Positions 18,161 through 27,109 of a DNA stretch of 64,000 nt are shown here, in pieces. The position numbers were made by a program, and so were the translations under genes. The notes below the pieces were generated by a model. It worked only from the letters and a program-made list of their open reading frames with translations. It did not search any database and was not told where the DNA came from. Source of the stretch: Sinorhizobium mexicanum (lineage in GTDB: Bacteria; Pseudomonadota; Alphaproteobacteria; Rhizobiales; Rhizobiaceae); contig NZ_CP041239.1 of the NCBI RefSeq assembly GCF_013488225.1, forward strand, positions 1 to 64,000. The letters run 5' to 3'. Positions within the stretch are counted from its first letter, which is position 1, and the number at the start of each line of letters is the position of its first letter.

Positions 18161-18176
18161 ACTATAGCCCTATAGT
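18161..18176. promoter_or_regulatory. Operator palindrome ACTATAG-CC-CTATAGT
   Basis: Perfect 7-bp arms (18161-18167 and 18170-18176) flank a 2-bp spacer. A TTGACA box at 18146-18151 precedes it on the plus strand, and TATAGT at 18171-18176 can serve as a -10 (spacing 19 bp). The site therefore overlaps the rightward promoter and lies 34 bp from the WYL start codon. Size and symmetry fit a dimeric WYL repressor. Confidence 0.72.
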
Positions 18177-18307
18177 AACGATGCGGGTTGAAGTGGCACA
18201 ATCCGCTTTCCAGACGAAAGAGGCAAGCCGGAAATAAGGGAACCCACAAGGCTGGAAGCTGCCGCGCTCGAGAGCCGCGCGAAACGGATGTCCAAAGTAG
18301 GGATTTG

Positions 18308-18499
18308 ATGATGGCCAAGAATACTGGAGATGGGTACCGACGCGGCGCCGTAACCGGCAGAACTCAGTTCGAGCGCTCGGATGGAATGTACCAGAAACGC
18401 GATGAGCGCACGGGACAATTCATGGAGGTGAAGCAGACGCCGGGCAAGTTCAAAGGGGTGGCCAAGGAGCCCGACGGCCGCGACACAGAGAACTCGTGA
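18308..18499 (+). CDS. 63-aa basic protein, first gene of the AddAB-McrBC cluster
   Basis: This small hydrophilic protein starts MMAKNTGDGYRRG and contains RTQFER, MYQKRDERTGQF and a GKFKGVAKEPDGR tail. It looks real because its sequence is compositionally coherent and similar short proteins of this pattern recur in proteobacteria. It also sits directly behind the WYL operator. ATG 18308 or 18311 can be the start, whereas the longer frame to 18188 runs through the promoter. No membrane segment or known domain was seen. Its function is unknown. A DNA-binding or inhibitory role would fit charge and position but is unproven. Confidence 0.65.
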   Translation: MMAKNTGDGYRRGAVTGRTQFERSDGMYQKRDERTGQFMEVKQTPGKFKGVAKEPDGRDTENS

Positions 18500-18657
18500 G
18501 GATAGTTCGGATTTGGCGCGGCAAGGCGTTTGGTGCCAGCGCCGCGCCAGGTTCGTCGCTCACTCTCCAACATGATTGATCCTCCGCGGTCGACGAATTG
18601 TTTGTTTACGGCTTGAGTGGGGGTGGCGCTATTCAAGCGCAAGCAGGGGCTAAAAAC

Positions 18658-21342
18658 ATGCATTTGGTATTCGGATTGTCTGCAGACGGACGCGTGTATC
18701 CCGAGGCAACCGGGGCGGCGGGCGCCATCGACGCGGCCGTGGTGGGCCCCGCCGGTCTTGTCAGCGCAATTGAGGTGCAGCTCGGACTGCTCGGCCCGAG
18801 CGCTTCCCGTGCCGTACGGATCGCGAGCTACCTCTCCAAGCTCCAGTCTGCGGGCGTTGGCCGCTTCTGGAATGGGTCTTTCGGGAAGGATCCCTGGTCC
18901 ACTGCGGCGACCCTATTGGAATGGCGCGACAACCTCATCGCGGCAGGATGGCAGGGCAAACCCGTCGGGGCGGGCCGGATCGACGACCTGGCCGCGGCGG
19001 AGCTTGCCGGCACGATGTTGCCCCTTGGTCTGACCGATCGCGCAGTTCGCTTGCTCACGGCGTTGCCAAGCCGTCCCGGCCTTCGGATCAAACAGCTGAC
19101 ACTGACGGAGCCGCGGAAATTACTGCCCTCGCTGTGGCGGCGGCTGATAGAGGCGCTACAGCTTGCCGGTGTCTCGGTCGATCAGCACGACGGTTGTGCA
19201 GCCGCCGCAGAAGCCTCCGACCTTCGAAAGGTACAGAGCGCGCTCGCCGGCGAAAGACGAGAGCCGCTCGAAGGAGACGGCACGTTCGTTGTAGTCGAGG
19301 CCGATACGGAACTCATGGCCGCGGAAGCTGTTGCCGATTGGCTGGCTGCCAGTCCGCCTGAGGAACGCGCGGGAACCGTTGTTCTGGCCCCGAGCGGAGA
19401 CACGGCACTACTCGATCATGCATTGCGGACACGCGGCCTTCCTGCCCTTGGACTTTCAGTTTCATCGGCCTGGCGTGGTGCGCTCCAGGTGTTGCCGCTC
19501 GCATACGCCGCTGCTTGGCAACCATTTGATCCGCGAGTCCTTCTCAATCTACTCATGCTTCCTCGTCCGCCGATCTCACGTTGGGCGGCAAGGCGACTTG
19601 CCCGCGCCTTGAGCTCGGAGCCAGGTATCGGTGGTGCCGCCTGGCTCAATGCTTGGGGCGAGATCGATGCGCGGCTCTTGGAGATGCACGTCGAGCTTGA
19701 GCCGAAGGACGCGAGGAAGAAGGTTGATGCTGTGATTGCCGAATGGCGCACGTGGACTGATGTCGGTCGCTTCGACAAGATCGCAGGAATTCCGCTTATT
19801 GAGGCGCAGGCGATTGCGGGCCGAGTGGCCGCATGGGCGTTGCGCGCTGATGCGGGGCGCAACGACGGGCTCTTGTTAGCAGTCGCCGGTGCGGCGGGTG
19901 CCGTCGTGGACGCGCTCAACCGGTTGGAGCTGGAGGTCATTCCGGCATTGCTCCTTGAGCGAATCGTCGGTCAGGTGCTGTCAGAAGGCGTAGCCAATCC
20001 AGCGCATGTTCCGGAGGCAGGAGATGTGCGCGCTGTTCGTTTCCCCGGAGCAATTTGGTCTGCGGCGCCTCGGATAATTTGGTGGGGGTTCGTTGGCCCA
20101 GGCGAACGCGTCTTCCGCTGCCCTTGGGACCGAGCTGAGGTCAAGGCTCTCGAGGCAGCGGGCGTTACCCTCGAGCCTTCCGCCGAGGCAGCGCGTAGGA
20201 TTGGAGCCGGCTACACTCAGGTCCTGCAGCGCTCGTCAGAGCGGGTGCTTTTTGTGCGGCCGGCGCTTTCACGAGATGACCACACCACGTTGCACCCTCT
20301 GGCTCACCAGTTGAAGCCCATCCTTGAAGGCGCTGCCGACGGGGTGGCGTTCAAAGCGGAGCGTGCCCTGCGCGAACCCGCTGCAATACTCTCAGGACGG
20401 GTTCTCGCCCGTCAGACCGCCGAGGTCACGCAACCGCCCGTCGGGGCTGCTAGGTGGGCCTTGCCTTCGAGCGCGGCCGCCTTGATGGAGGGACGGCGAG
20501 AGAGCGCGACGTCGCTTCGCCGGCTCCTGAACTGCCAGTTTGGTTGGTTCGCTCAGGATGTGCTGGGCGTGCGGCCCGGCCGCTTCGCCGAGATTCCAGG
20601 GCCGGACCAGCTCTTCGGAAACCTGGCACATGAGATTGCGAGACAGTTACTACCCGCCGGGCCGCCGCCGCCGCTCGAGGGTGTTCGCGCCACCGCCAGG
20701 GATCTGTTTGAAGTCCTGCTGCCGCAGATTGCCGCTCCGCTGTTGCAGCCCGAACTTGCTGGCGAGCTCTCCGCCGCCCGCGACCTTGTGCCAGCTGCGT
20801 TGGTGTCGCTCGTGCGTTTGCTGCATGAGCGCAAACTGGAAGTCGTTGGCTCGGAACTGGAACGCGAAGGTTCTCACCAAAATCTCGCCCTTCAGGGCAG
20901 GTTGGACCTGCTCGTCCGCCGCGGGTCGCGGGTTGCTGTCCTTGACCTGAAATGGACCCGCTCCGAGCGGCGCTATCGGGAGGAAATCGCCGAAGGGAGC
21001 GCCGTTCAGTTGGCCGTATATCGTGCGATTGCGAATGACGCCGGCGCCCAGGGTTCAGGAGGCTACTTCCTGCTGCGCCAGCGCAGCATCCTGGCCGGTG
21101 AGGGGTCGATCCTCACCGACCAACCGATCGAATCCGAACGCTCTGACAGCGAAACGCTGGACATGGTTGCGGGTGATTGGAAGCACTGGCGTGATCTCGC
21201 CTCATCGGGCGTTTTGGTGGCGGCCGGTTTCGAGGACGCCTCCGAGCACCGGCCCGAGGGTCTTGCGTTCGAGGCGCCGAAGGAACCTTGCCGCTTCTGC
21301 GATTTAACGAGTCTGTGCCGTGTCCAAGTGGAGGCCATCTGA
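18658..21342 (+). CDS. AddB-like PD-(D/E)XK nuclease with Fe-S cysteines
   Basis: This 894-aa protein resembles the AddB nuclease subunit. Its C-terminal PD-(D/E)XK domain has D750 in GRLDLL, D763-L-K765 and a downstream QLAVY motif. The four Fe-S ligands are C626 (LLNCQFGW) and C878, C881 and C887 (CRFCDLTSLC). The N-terminal 600 residues are helicase-like, but I find no Walker A, so this part is probably structural. It is shorter than canonical AddB (about 1150). ATG 18658 has AGGGG 8 nt upstream, and a TTG at 18598 is a weaker choice. Its stop overlaps the next start (TGATG), implying coupled synthesis of the two subunits. A housekeeping addAB would not lie beside a WYL repressor and mcrBC. 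Confidence 0.85.
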   Translation: MHLVFGLSADGRVYPEATGAAGAIDAAVVGPAGLVSAIEVQLGLLGPSASRAVRIASYLSKLQSAGVGRFWNGSFGKDPWSTAATLLEWRDNLIAAGWQGKPVGAGRIDDLAAAELAGTMLPLGLTDRAVRLLTALPSRPGLRIKQLTLTEPRKLLPSLWRRLIEALQLAGVSVDQHDGCAAAAEASDLRKVQSALAGERREPLEGDGTFVVVEADTELMAAEAVADWLAASPPEERAGTVVLAPSGDTALLDHALRTRGLPALGLSVSSAWRGALQVLPLAYAAAWQPFDPRVLLNLLMLPRPPISRWAARRLARALSSEPGIGGAAWLNAWGEIDARLLEMHVELEPKDARKKVDAVIAEWRTWTDVGRFDKIAGIPLIEAQAIAGRVAAWALRADAGRNDGLLLAVAGAAGAVVDALNRLELEVIPALLLERIVGQVLSEGVANPAHVPEAGDVRAVRFPGAIWSAAPRIIWWGFVGPGERVFRCPWDRAEVKALEAAGVTLEPSAEAARRIGAGYTQVLQRSSERVLFVRPALSRDDHTTLHPLAHQLKPILEGAADGVAFKAERALREPAAILSGRVLARQTAEVTQPPVGAARWALPSSAAALMEGRRESATSLRRLLNCQFGWFAQDVLGVRPGRFAEIPGPDQLFGNLAHEIARQLLPAGPPPPLEGVRATARDLFEVLLPQIAAPLLQPELAGELSAARDLVPAALVSLVRLLHERKLEVVGSELEREGSHQNLALQGRLDLLVRRGSRVAVLDLKWTRSERRYREEIAEGSAVQLAVYRAIANDAGAQGSGGYFLLRQRSILAGEGSILTDQPIESERSDSETLDMVAGDWKHWRDLASSGVLVAAGFEDASEHRPEGLAFEAPKEPCRFCDLTSLCRVQVEAI

Positions 21343-24300
21343 TGCGTCGACTTAACACCATCACGGCAGCCGCTGGTGCCGGCAAAACCACGCGTATCGT
21401 CGCCGACATTGCGCGAGAGGTCACCATCCGTTCGCCAGAAGAAATCTTAGCTACCACCTTTACGATCAAAGCCGCTGACGAACTTGTCGAGCGCGCCCGG
21501 GCGAAGCTCTTCGACGGGGGGAACACTGATGCCGCCGTGCGTCTTCTTGGGGCAAGTTTTGGCACCGTGAACGCTGTGTGCGGCCAGATCGTCAGCGACT
21601 TTGCGATGGATCTGGGGCGCTCGCCGTCAACGAGTGTTATCGGCGAAGGCAACGAGGCTCTGGTCTTCAGTGTAGCCGCGGATGCCGCCATTGCGGCAAG
21701 AGCCAGCGTGCTGAACCCTCTGGCCGAACGCTTCGGCTACAATGACCCGAGGCGTCCGGATAGCGGTGAGCCACCGGACTGGCGGCGCACGGTCCGAGCC
21801 ATCGTCAATCTGGCACGAGCCAACGGTCTCGATGCCACAGGCCTACTAGCGTCGGCAGAGCTCTCGGTCGAAACCTACCGAGCGCTCCAGCCGCCGCCAG
21901 CTGTGGACGGTGCAGCGCTGGATACAGCAATCGCCGCGGCGCTCGCGGCCGTCATGGCCGCCCGTCCGGCAAAGTTAAGCAAGACTGCGGAAGGGCATCT
22001 GCCAACCATTCGTGCTGCGCATGAGCGCGCGTTGCGAGGGGAAACGCTCAACTGGCCGATATGGGCAAAACTGACGAAGGTCGCCTGCGCCCGGACCAAG
22101 GATGGACCGGCCTACGCAGAAGCCTTGGACGATCTGATCGCTGCTGCCGGGCGTCATGTGGATCACCCCCGGCTGCGGGCCGAGACCGAGCAGTTCGCTC
22201 GTGAGACGTTCAGTTGTGCAGCGGAGGCCCTGACCTCCTATCAACACTGGAAGGCCGAGCGTGGTCTTCTCGATTTCACGGATCAGGAGGCACTCGCCCT
22301 CGAGGTGTTGAAGGATCCTATTCGCGTTGGGCGGCTGCGCGAACGTGTTGGCCGGGTGTTCGTGGATGAGTTTCAGGATTCCAGCCCGCTGCAGCTGGCG
22401 GTGTTCTCGGCTTTGGCGGAAGTCGCTGAGGAAAGCACCTGGGTCGGCGACCCGAAACAGGCAATATATGGCTTCCGCGGAGCCGATACGGAACTCACCC
22501 AAGCCGCTTTTACTGGCGCCGGCGTCACCGCGGAACCGCAAGACGTCCTCGCCAAATCCTGGCGGAGTCGTCCCGGGGTGATCGAGCTGTCGAACGCTTT
22601 GTTTACCCCAGCTTTCGAGCGGATGGGCTTGCCGGCGGCTCAGCATGCATTTTCCGGAGCCGAGCGCTCGGACCTCGGGTTCGATCAGCCGCCAATCGCC
22701 TGGTGGCCGCTCCTTGGCAAAGTCGAGGAACAAGCGCAAGCGCTGGCGGAGGGAATCCGTGACTGCCTGGCGGATGCCTCGCAGTGGATGGTCGAAGGCC
22801 TGCGACGCGAGCACCGACCACTCAGATCGGGCGATGTTGCCGTCCTTTGCCGTACGAATATCGATGTTGCCCGTTTTGCACGGGCACTCAGCCGAGCTGG
22901 TTTGCCGGTCGCGGTGGAGCGCTCTGGTCTGGCACGTACCCCGCACGTCGAGCTGGTTCTGGCGGCCTGCCGTTGGCTGGCCGACGCGACCGACCGGTTG
23001 GCGCTCGCTGAACTGGCCCGGTTCTTCGGCGACGATGCGGTGTCAAACGACTGGCTGATTGCAGCGGCCGCTGAGGACTCCGTCGCTGCGCTGCGCGCAA
23101 GAGTTCCTGTCGCAGATGAGCTTGAGCGGCTTCGCGAACGGGTACTGAACCTGACGCCCGCCGAACTCGTGGATTCGGTGCTCGCCTTGCCGGCAATGAT
23201 GGCGCAAATTGAGCAGTGGGGTGACCCTGCTATTCGTTTCGACGATCTTGAAGCGCTTCGGGGCTTCGCCACCGCCTATGAAAACGAATGCGCCTCCTCC
23301 GGGGCACCGGCGACGCTGCACGGCCTGCTCCTCAGCCTCGAGGGTGCCGATCCAAAGCGACCACCGAGTCTCGCCAAGGACGCAATTCAGGTGATGACCT
23401 ATCATGGTGCGAAGGGTCTGGAGTGGCCTATGACCGTCTTGACGGGGCTTGCATGGGAGCCGAGGGCGCGGGTGTTCGAGCCGGTCGCGGAGGTAAATGG
23501 CGAGCTCGACTGGCGCGCGCCCCTCGAGAGGCGGTGGATCCGATTCTGGCCGTGGCCTTATGGCCAGTCTGGTAAAGACAGCGCGCTGGAAGTTGCGGCG
23601 TTCGCTTCCGAGCATGGTCAGGGCGCCTGGCGCCGCGCCGTGCAGGAAGACATCCGACTCCTCTATGTCGGGGTGACGCGTGCTCGTGATTACCTCGTGT
23701 TCGCGCCGCCAGCCAAAGGGGCATTGAATTGGCTGAGATTGCTGGATGACCCTGATGGTGCTCCACACGTTGTCCCACCGCCGGCGGACGACAATCTATT
23801 GACGGTCGGCGGCCGAACATTTGTTGCGCATGTCCGGCCGCTTGCAGCGGATGAAGCCCCGGAGGAGCGTTACGCGCAACCATCTTTCGTCCGGCCGCGA
23901 AGCGCTCCTGCTGAACGGCCACCGCTATACCTGCGACCCAGCGACGCCGAAGGAGGCGATTGGAGGGTTGTGGAACGAGTGAACCTCGGTGGGCGCTTGC
24001 CGATCGATGGGGTCGCAGACATGGCTGCGCTCGGGGAAGCCTTGCATGCCATCATTGCCTACGATGATGGCAGCCGGGAGACAGCGCAACGGCTTGCAGA
24101 CGCCGACGCGATGCTCACCAGTTGGGGGGTGAAAGGGTTCGCCGCGGTCGATGCGCTGACCGCGTGCGACAGACTTTCTGTTTGGCTCAGAAACCGCTGG
24201 CCAAACGGAAGTATGCTTCCTGAGGCGCCGATGACCGCGCGCTTTGGCGACCAGCTCGTTCAAGGCAGGATCGATCTGCTCGTGAACCTGGAAGATAGCT

Positions 24301-24491
24301 CTGCAATTATAGATCATAAGAGCTTCCCTGGACGGATGGAGCAGTGGGAGGGGCTCGCTCTCCACCACGCTCCTCAGCTTGGGCTTTATGGCGAAGCCGT
24401 CGCTATGGTGTCGGGGCGATCGTGCGAGGAGCTTTGGATTCACATGCCTGTCGTCGGTGCTCTGCTGCGGGTGGCGCGCGTGACGGAATGA
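21342..24491 (+). CDS. AddA-like UvrD helicase-nuclease
   Basis: This 1049-aa superfamily-1A helicase has Walker A AAGAGKT at 10-16, DEFQD at 342-346, VGDPKQAIYGFRGAD, MTYHGAKGLEWP and LLYVGVTRARD. A C-terminal RecB-type nuclease follows, with GRIDLL and IIDHKSF as the D...D-x-K pair. Order and size match AddA. With the preceding AddB-like gene it would make a two-motor-like helicase-nuclease that degrades DNA ends. The start is ATG 21342, overlapping the upstream TGA by one base. The frame is open 54 nt further upstream, but that part lies in the AddB-like gene. A 131-nt gap with a possible promoter separates it from mcrB. Confidence 0.88.
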   Translation: MRRLNTITAAAGAGKTTRIVADIAREVTIRSPEEILATTFTIKAADELVERARAKLFDGGNTDAAVRLLGASFGTVNAVCGQIVSDFAMDLGRSPSTSVIGEGNEALVFSVAADAAIAARASVLNPLAERFGYNDPRRPDSGEPPDWRRTVRAIVNLARANGLDATGLLASAELSVETYRALQPPPAVDGAALDTAIAAALAAVMAARPAKLSKTAEGHLPTIRAAHERALRGETLNWPIWAKLTKVACARTKDGPAYAEALDDLIAAAGRHVDHPRLRAETEQFARETFSCAAEALTSYQHWKAERGLLDFTDQEALALEVLKDPIRVGRLRERVGRVFVDEFQDSSPLQLAVFSALAEVAEESTWVGDPKQAIYGFRGADTELTQAAFTGAGVTAEPQDVLAKSWRSRPGVIELSNALFTPAFERMGLPAAQHAFSGAERSDLGFDQPPIAWWPLLGKVEEQAQALAEGIRDCLADASQWMVEGLRREHRPLRSGDVAVLCRTNIDVARFARALSRAGLPVAVERSGLARTPHVELVLAACRWLADATDRLALAELARFFGDDAVSNDWLIAAAAEDSVAALRARVPVADELERLRERVLNLTPAELVDSVLALPAMMAQIEQWGDPAIRFDDLEALRGFATAYENECASSGAPATLHGLLLSLEGADPKRPPSLAKDAIQVMTYHGAKGLEWPMTVLTGLAWEPRARVFEPVAEVNGELDWRAPLERRWIRFWPWPYGQSGKDSALEVAAFASEHGQGAWRRAVQEDIRLLYVGVTRARDYLVFAPPAKGALNWLRLLDDPDGAPHVVPPPADDNLLTVGGRTFVAHVRPLAADEAPEERYAQPSFVRPRSAPAERPPLYLRPSDAEGGDWRVVERVNLGGRLPIDGVADMAALGEALHAIIAYDDGSRETAQRLADADAMLTSWGVKGFAAVDALTACDRLSVWLRNRWPNGSMLPEAPMTARFGDQLVQGRIDLLVNLEDSSAIIDHKSFPGRMEQWEGLALHHAPQLGLYGEAVAMVSGRSCEELWIHMPVVGALLRVARVTE

Positions 24492-24622
24492 TGGTCCCCT
24501 GTAACGACGAGGCCGTGCAGTCGTCCGGCGACGCATTACCATTGCCTCCATACAAATTTTCTGCGATCGCAAGGATTGTTTTGTGGGGGCAACAACATAT
24601 TAAAGTTGAACGAGGGGATTAA

Positions 24623-27109
24623 GTGAGGGAAGAAGAATTTAAAGCTTGGCTTGAGGCCGGGGGCGCGAGAGCTGAGACTGCACGGAAAACGCGCGCTTAT
24701 GCAGTCAGAACAATAGAAAGCAATTTAGCAGCGCTTGAATCTCCCCATGCGGATCTCGACAGCGCATGGAGGGAGGATCGCTTTCAACAGCTCCGCCATA
24801 AGTTGAAGGAGCTGCGAGAAGATTTCCGAAAAGGCGGCATCGACTATCAAATTCTGATGCCTAAATCAGACAACCCCGATAATCGACTGTCGAGTTGGGG
24901 ATCGTGGCTCGGGCAGTATGGGCAGTTTCTGAGTGGTGAGCCCCGCGGCCAACGCGATGCCGATCGCATCCGACAGTACGTCCTTGAGAGCTACATTGAG
25001 CCTGGGCGCGAGCGCGATGCCCCAACCGTCGATGTGTTGGTCCGTGAGATCAACGATGCGCTCGGCCTTAATCAAGCATGGCCCAATATCTGCCAAGCTA
25101 TCACAAACTCCATCTTTCTTGACATGGCCGAAGTCGAAGCTCCCGAACGGATCGGAGCCCCCCAAAGTTCGGCGACAGTCTTCCGGTATCGGTTGAACGA
25201 AGCGGCTCAATTGGAAATCGATGCAGCTAAAACAACTCCCTTCGTCCTCTTCGATGCAGCTGGGGCGGCCTTTAAACCGGTCGTCAATCAGAACCGCCAA
25301 ACTGGGCAATCAGCCTACCGAATCAAGCCAGCGGGCGCCAGCAATAGGGCAGACGAGGCGGTTGAGGTGGAAACAATCGCGGAGGTAGCGCGCGCATTGT
25401 TAATCGATGGTCGGCCCGCGAGGATGCAATCCGTTAACGGTGGGAGTGTGAACTATCTCAGCTACGGTAAACAGAAACTCGTGCGCTATGAGCTTGACCC
25501 GGCGATCGCAAAACAAATTGGAGTTCCGGCTACAGGTGAGCTTGGCCAATCCGCGAGCGAGGGTCGGGGGATGATGCACAATAAAGTGGAGCTGCAGGTG
25601 GCCAAACCAACGAATCTCATTCTTTATGGGCCGCCCGGTACGGGAAAGACCTACGCGACGGCAACAGAAGCCATCCGATTGTGCGGGGAGCCCGTGCCCC
25701 AAGATCGGGACGAGCTCATGGCCGCCTATCGTCGCCTGTTGGATGCCGGTCGCATCGAGTTTGTCACGTTTCACCAATCCACTTCGTACGAGGATTTTGT
25801 TGAGGCGCTGCGGCCTACGCAACTAGGCGATGATGGATCCGCTGGTTTCGAGCTTAGACCTGAGCAAGGAGTTTTTCGTAGAATCGCGCGGCGCGCGGAG
25901 ACAAGCACCGGACCGGGTGAAACGAGCTTCTCAATTGCAGATCGCCAGGTTTTCAAAATGTCGATCGGTGAGGCTGCCAACCCTGAGGACGCCCATCTAT
26001 TCGAGGAGGCTATTGCCGGCGGCTACACGCTGCTCGGGTTCGAGGAAATCGATTGGAGCGACCAACGTTTCGCCAACCGTGAAGCGATCATCGAAACTGT
26101 TCGCGTTCAAGGAGTCTTAGAAAAAAACGAACCCAACGCGATGAGTGGGCGGGTCCAAATGCCCTTCATCTTCCGCAATTGGGTTAAGACAGGCGATATC
26201 GTGATCGTGTCGAAGGGCAATAGCCTGTTCCGCGCGATCGGCGAGGTTACAGGCGATTATCAGTTCTTGCCGCGCGAGGGCGGGACCTATGGACACCGTC
26301 GTGCAGTTCGGTGGTTGTGGGTTGACCGTGCAGGCGTGCGTGTAAGCGAGATCTATGCGCGTAACTTCACAATGAAGTCGATTTATCAGTTGACCGATTC
26401 AGATTTGAACGTGCCGGCGCTCGAACGCTATATCGCCAGCCAGCAAGACACGGGGACCGGCGCCCCCGAATCCTTTGTGCTGATTATTGATGAGATCAAT
26501 CGTGCCAACATTTCGAAGGTATTCGGCGAGCTAATCACCTTACTCGAGCCGGACAAACGCATTGGTCAGACGAATGCACTAAAGGTTCGGCTGCCTTACT
26601 CGGGGGACATGTTTGGTGTGCCTTCAAATCTCCACATCATCGGCACGATGAATACGGCAGATCGTTCGATCGCACTGCTCGACACCGCGCTTCGACGTCG
26701 CTTTGAGTTCCGCGAGTTGATGCCCCGCGCCTCCTTGCTCCAGCCGGTTAATGGCATTAGCCTTGCCAAAATGCTCGCCACCATAAATGAGCGCATCGAG
26801 TACCTGTTTGATCGCGAGCATCAGATCGGCCATGCGTATTTCATAAATTGTAAGTCCCTTGCAGATGTAAACGAGGTGATGCAGCACAAGGTCATCCCCT
26901 TGCTTGCCGAGTACTTCTATGAGGATTGGGCGAAAGTCGCGGCGGTCCTCGGCGATGGTCACGACAGCGAGGGCGACCGCGAGGGTAACTTCATTGATCG
27001 ACGTCGGTTAAAACCGCCCAAGGGCATGATGAACGATGACGATGCCACGCCCCGCTATCGTTGGAGCGTTCGGGAAAAGTTCTCATATGACGACTTCTTA
27101 GCCGAATGA
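24623..27109 (+). CDS. mcrB: McrB-type AAA+ GTPase with EVE/PUA-like insert
   Basis: This 828-aa protein has an N-terminal 330-residue region of unclear fold, then an McrB AAA+ module: Walker A GPPGTGKT at 336-343, FVTFHQSTSYEDFVEALRP, Walker B IIDEINRAN at about 620 and the McrB signature MNTADRS at 676-682. Between Walker A and B lies a large insert. About residues 485-570 (VKTGDIVIVSKG, AIGEVTGDYQF) look like an EVE/PUA-type modified-base reader. McrB translocates on DNA with GTP and loads the McrC nuclease onto modified DNA. GTG 24623 follows a CGAGGGG ribosome-binding site. The end overlaps mcrC by ATGA. The reader insertion in mid-AAA+ is unusual relative to E. coli McrB, whose reader is N-terminal. 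Confidence 0.88.
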   Translation: MREEEFKAWLEAGGARAETARKTRAYAVRTIESNLAALESPHADLDSAWREDRFQQLRHKLKELREDFRKGGIDYQILMPKSDNPDNRLSSWGSWLGQYGQFLSGEPRGQRDADRIRQYVLESYIEPGRERDAPTVDVLVREINDALGLNQAWPNICQAITNSIFLDMAEVEAPERIGAPQSSATVFRYRLNEAAQLEIDAAKTTPFVLFDAAGAAFKPVVNQNRQTGQSAYRIKPAGASNRADEAVEVETIAEVARALLIDGRPARMQSVNGGSVNYLSYGKQKLVRYELDPAIAKQIGVPATGELGQSASEGRGMMHNKVELQVAKPTNLILYGPPGTGKTYATATEAIRLCGEPVPQDRDELMAAYRRLLDAGRIEFVTFHQSTSYEDFVEALRPTQLGDDGSAGFELRPEQGVFRRIARRAETSTGPGETSFSIADRQVFKMSIGEAANPEDAHLFEEAIAGGYTLLGFEEIDWSDQRFANREAIIETVRVQGVLEKNEPNAMSGRVQMPFIFRNWVKTGDIVIVSKGNSLFRAIGEVTGDYQFLPREGGTYGHRRAVRWLWVDRAGVRVSEIYARNFTMKSIYQLTDSDLNVPALERYIASQQDTGTGAPESFVLIIDEINRANISKVFGELITLLEPDKRIGQTNALKVRLPYSGDMFGVPSNLHIIGTMNTADRSIALLDTALRRRFEFRELMPRASLLQPVNGISLAKMLATINERIEYLFDREHQIGHAYFINCKSLADVNEVMQHKVIPLLAEYFYEDWAKVAAVLGDGHDSEGDREGNFIDRRRLKPPKGMMNDDDATPRYRWSVREKFSYDDFLAE

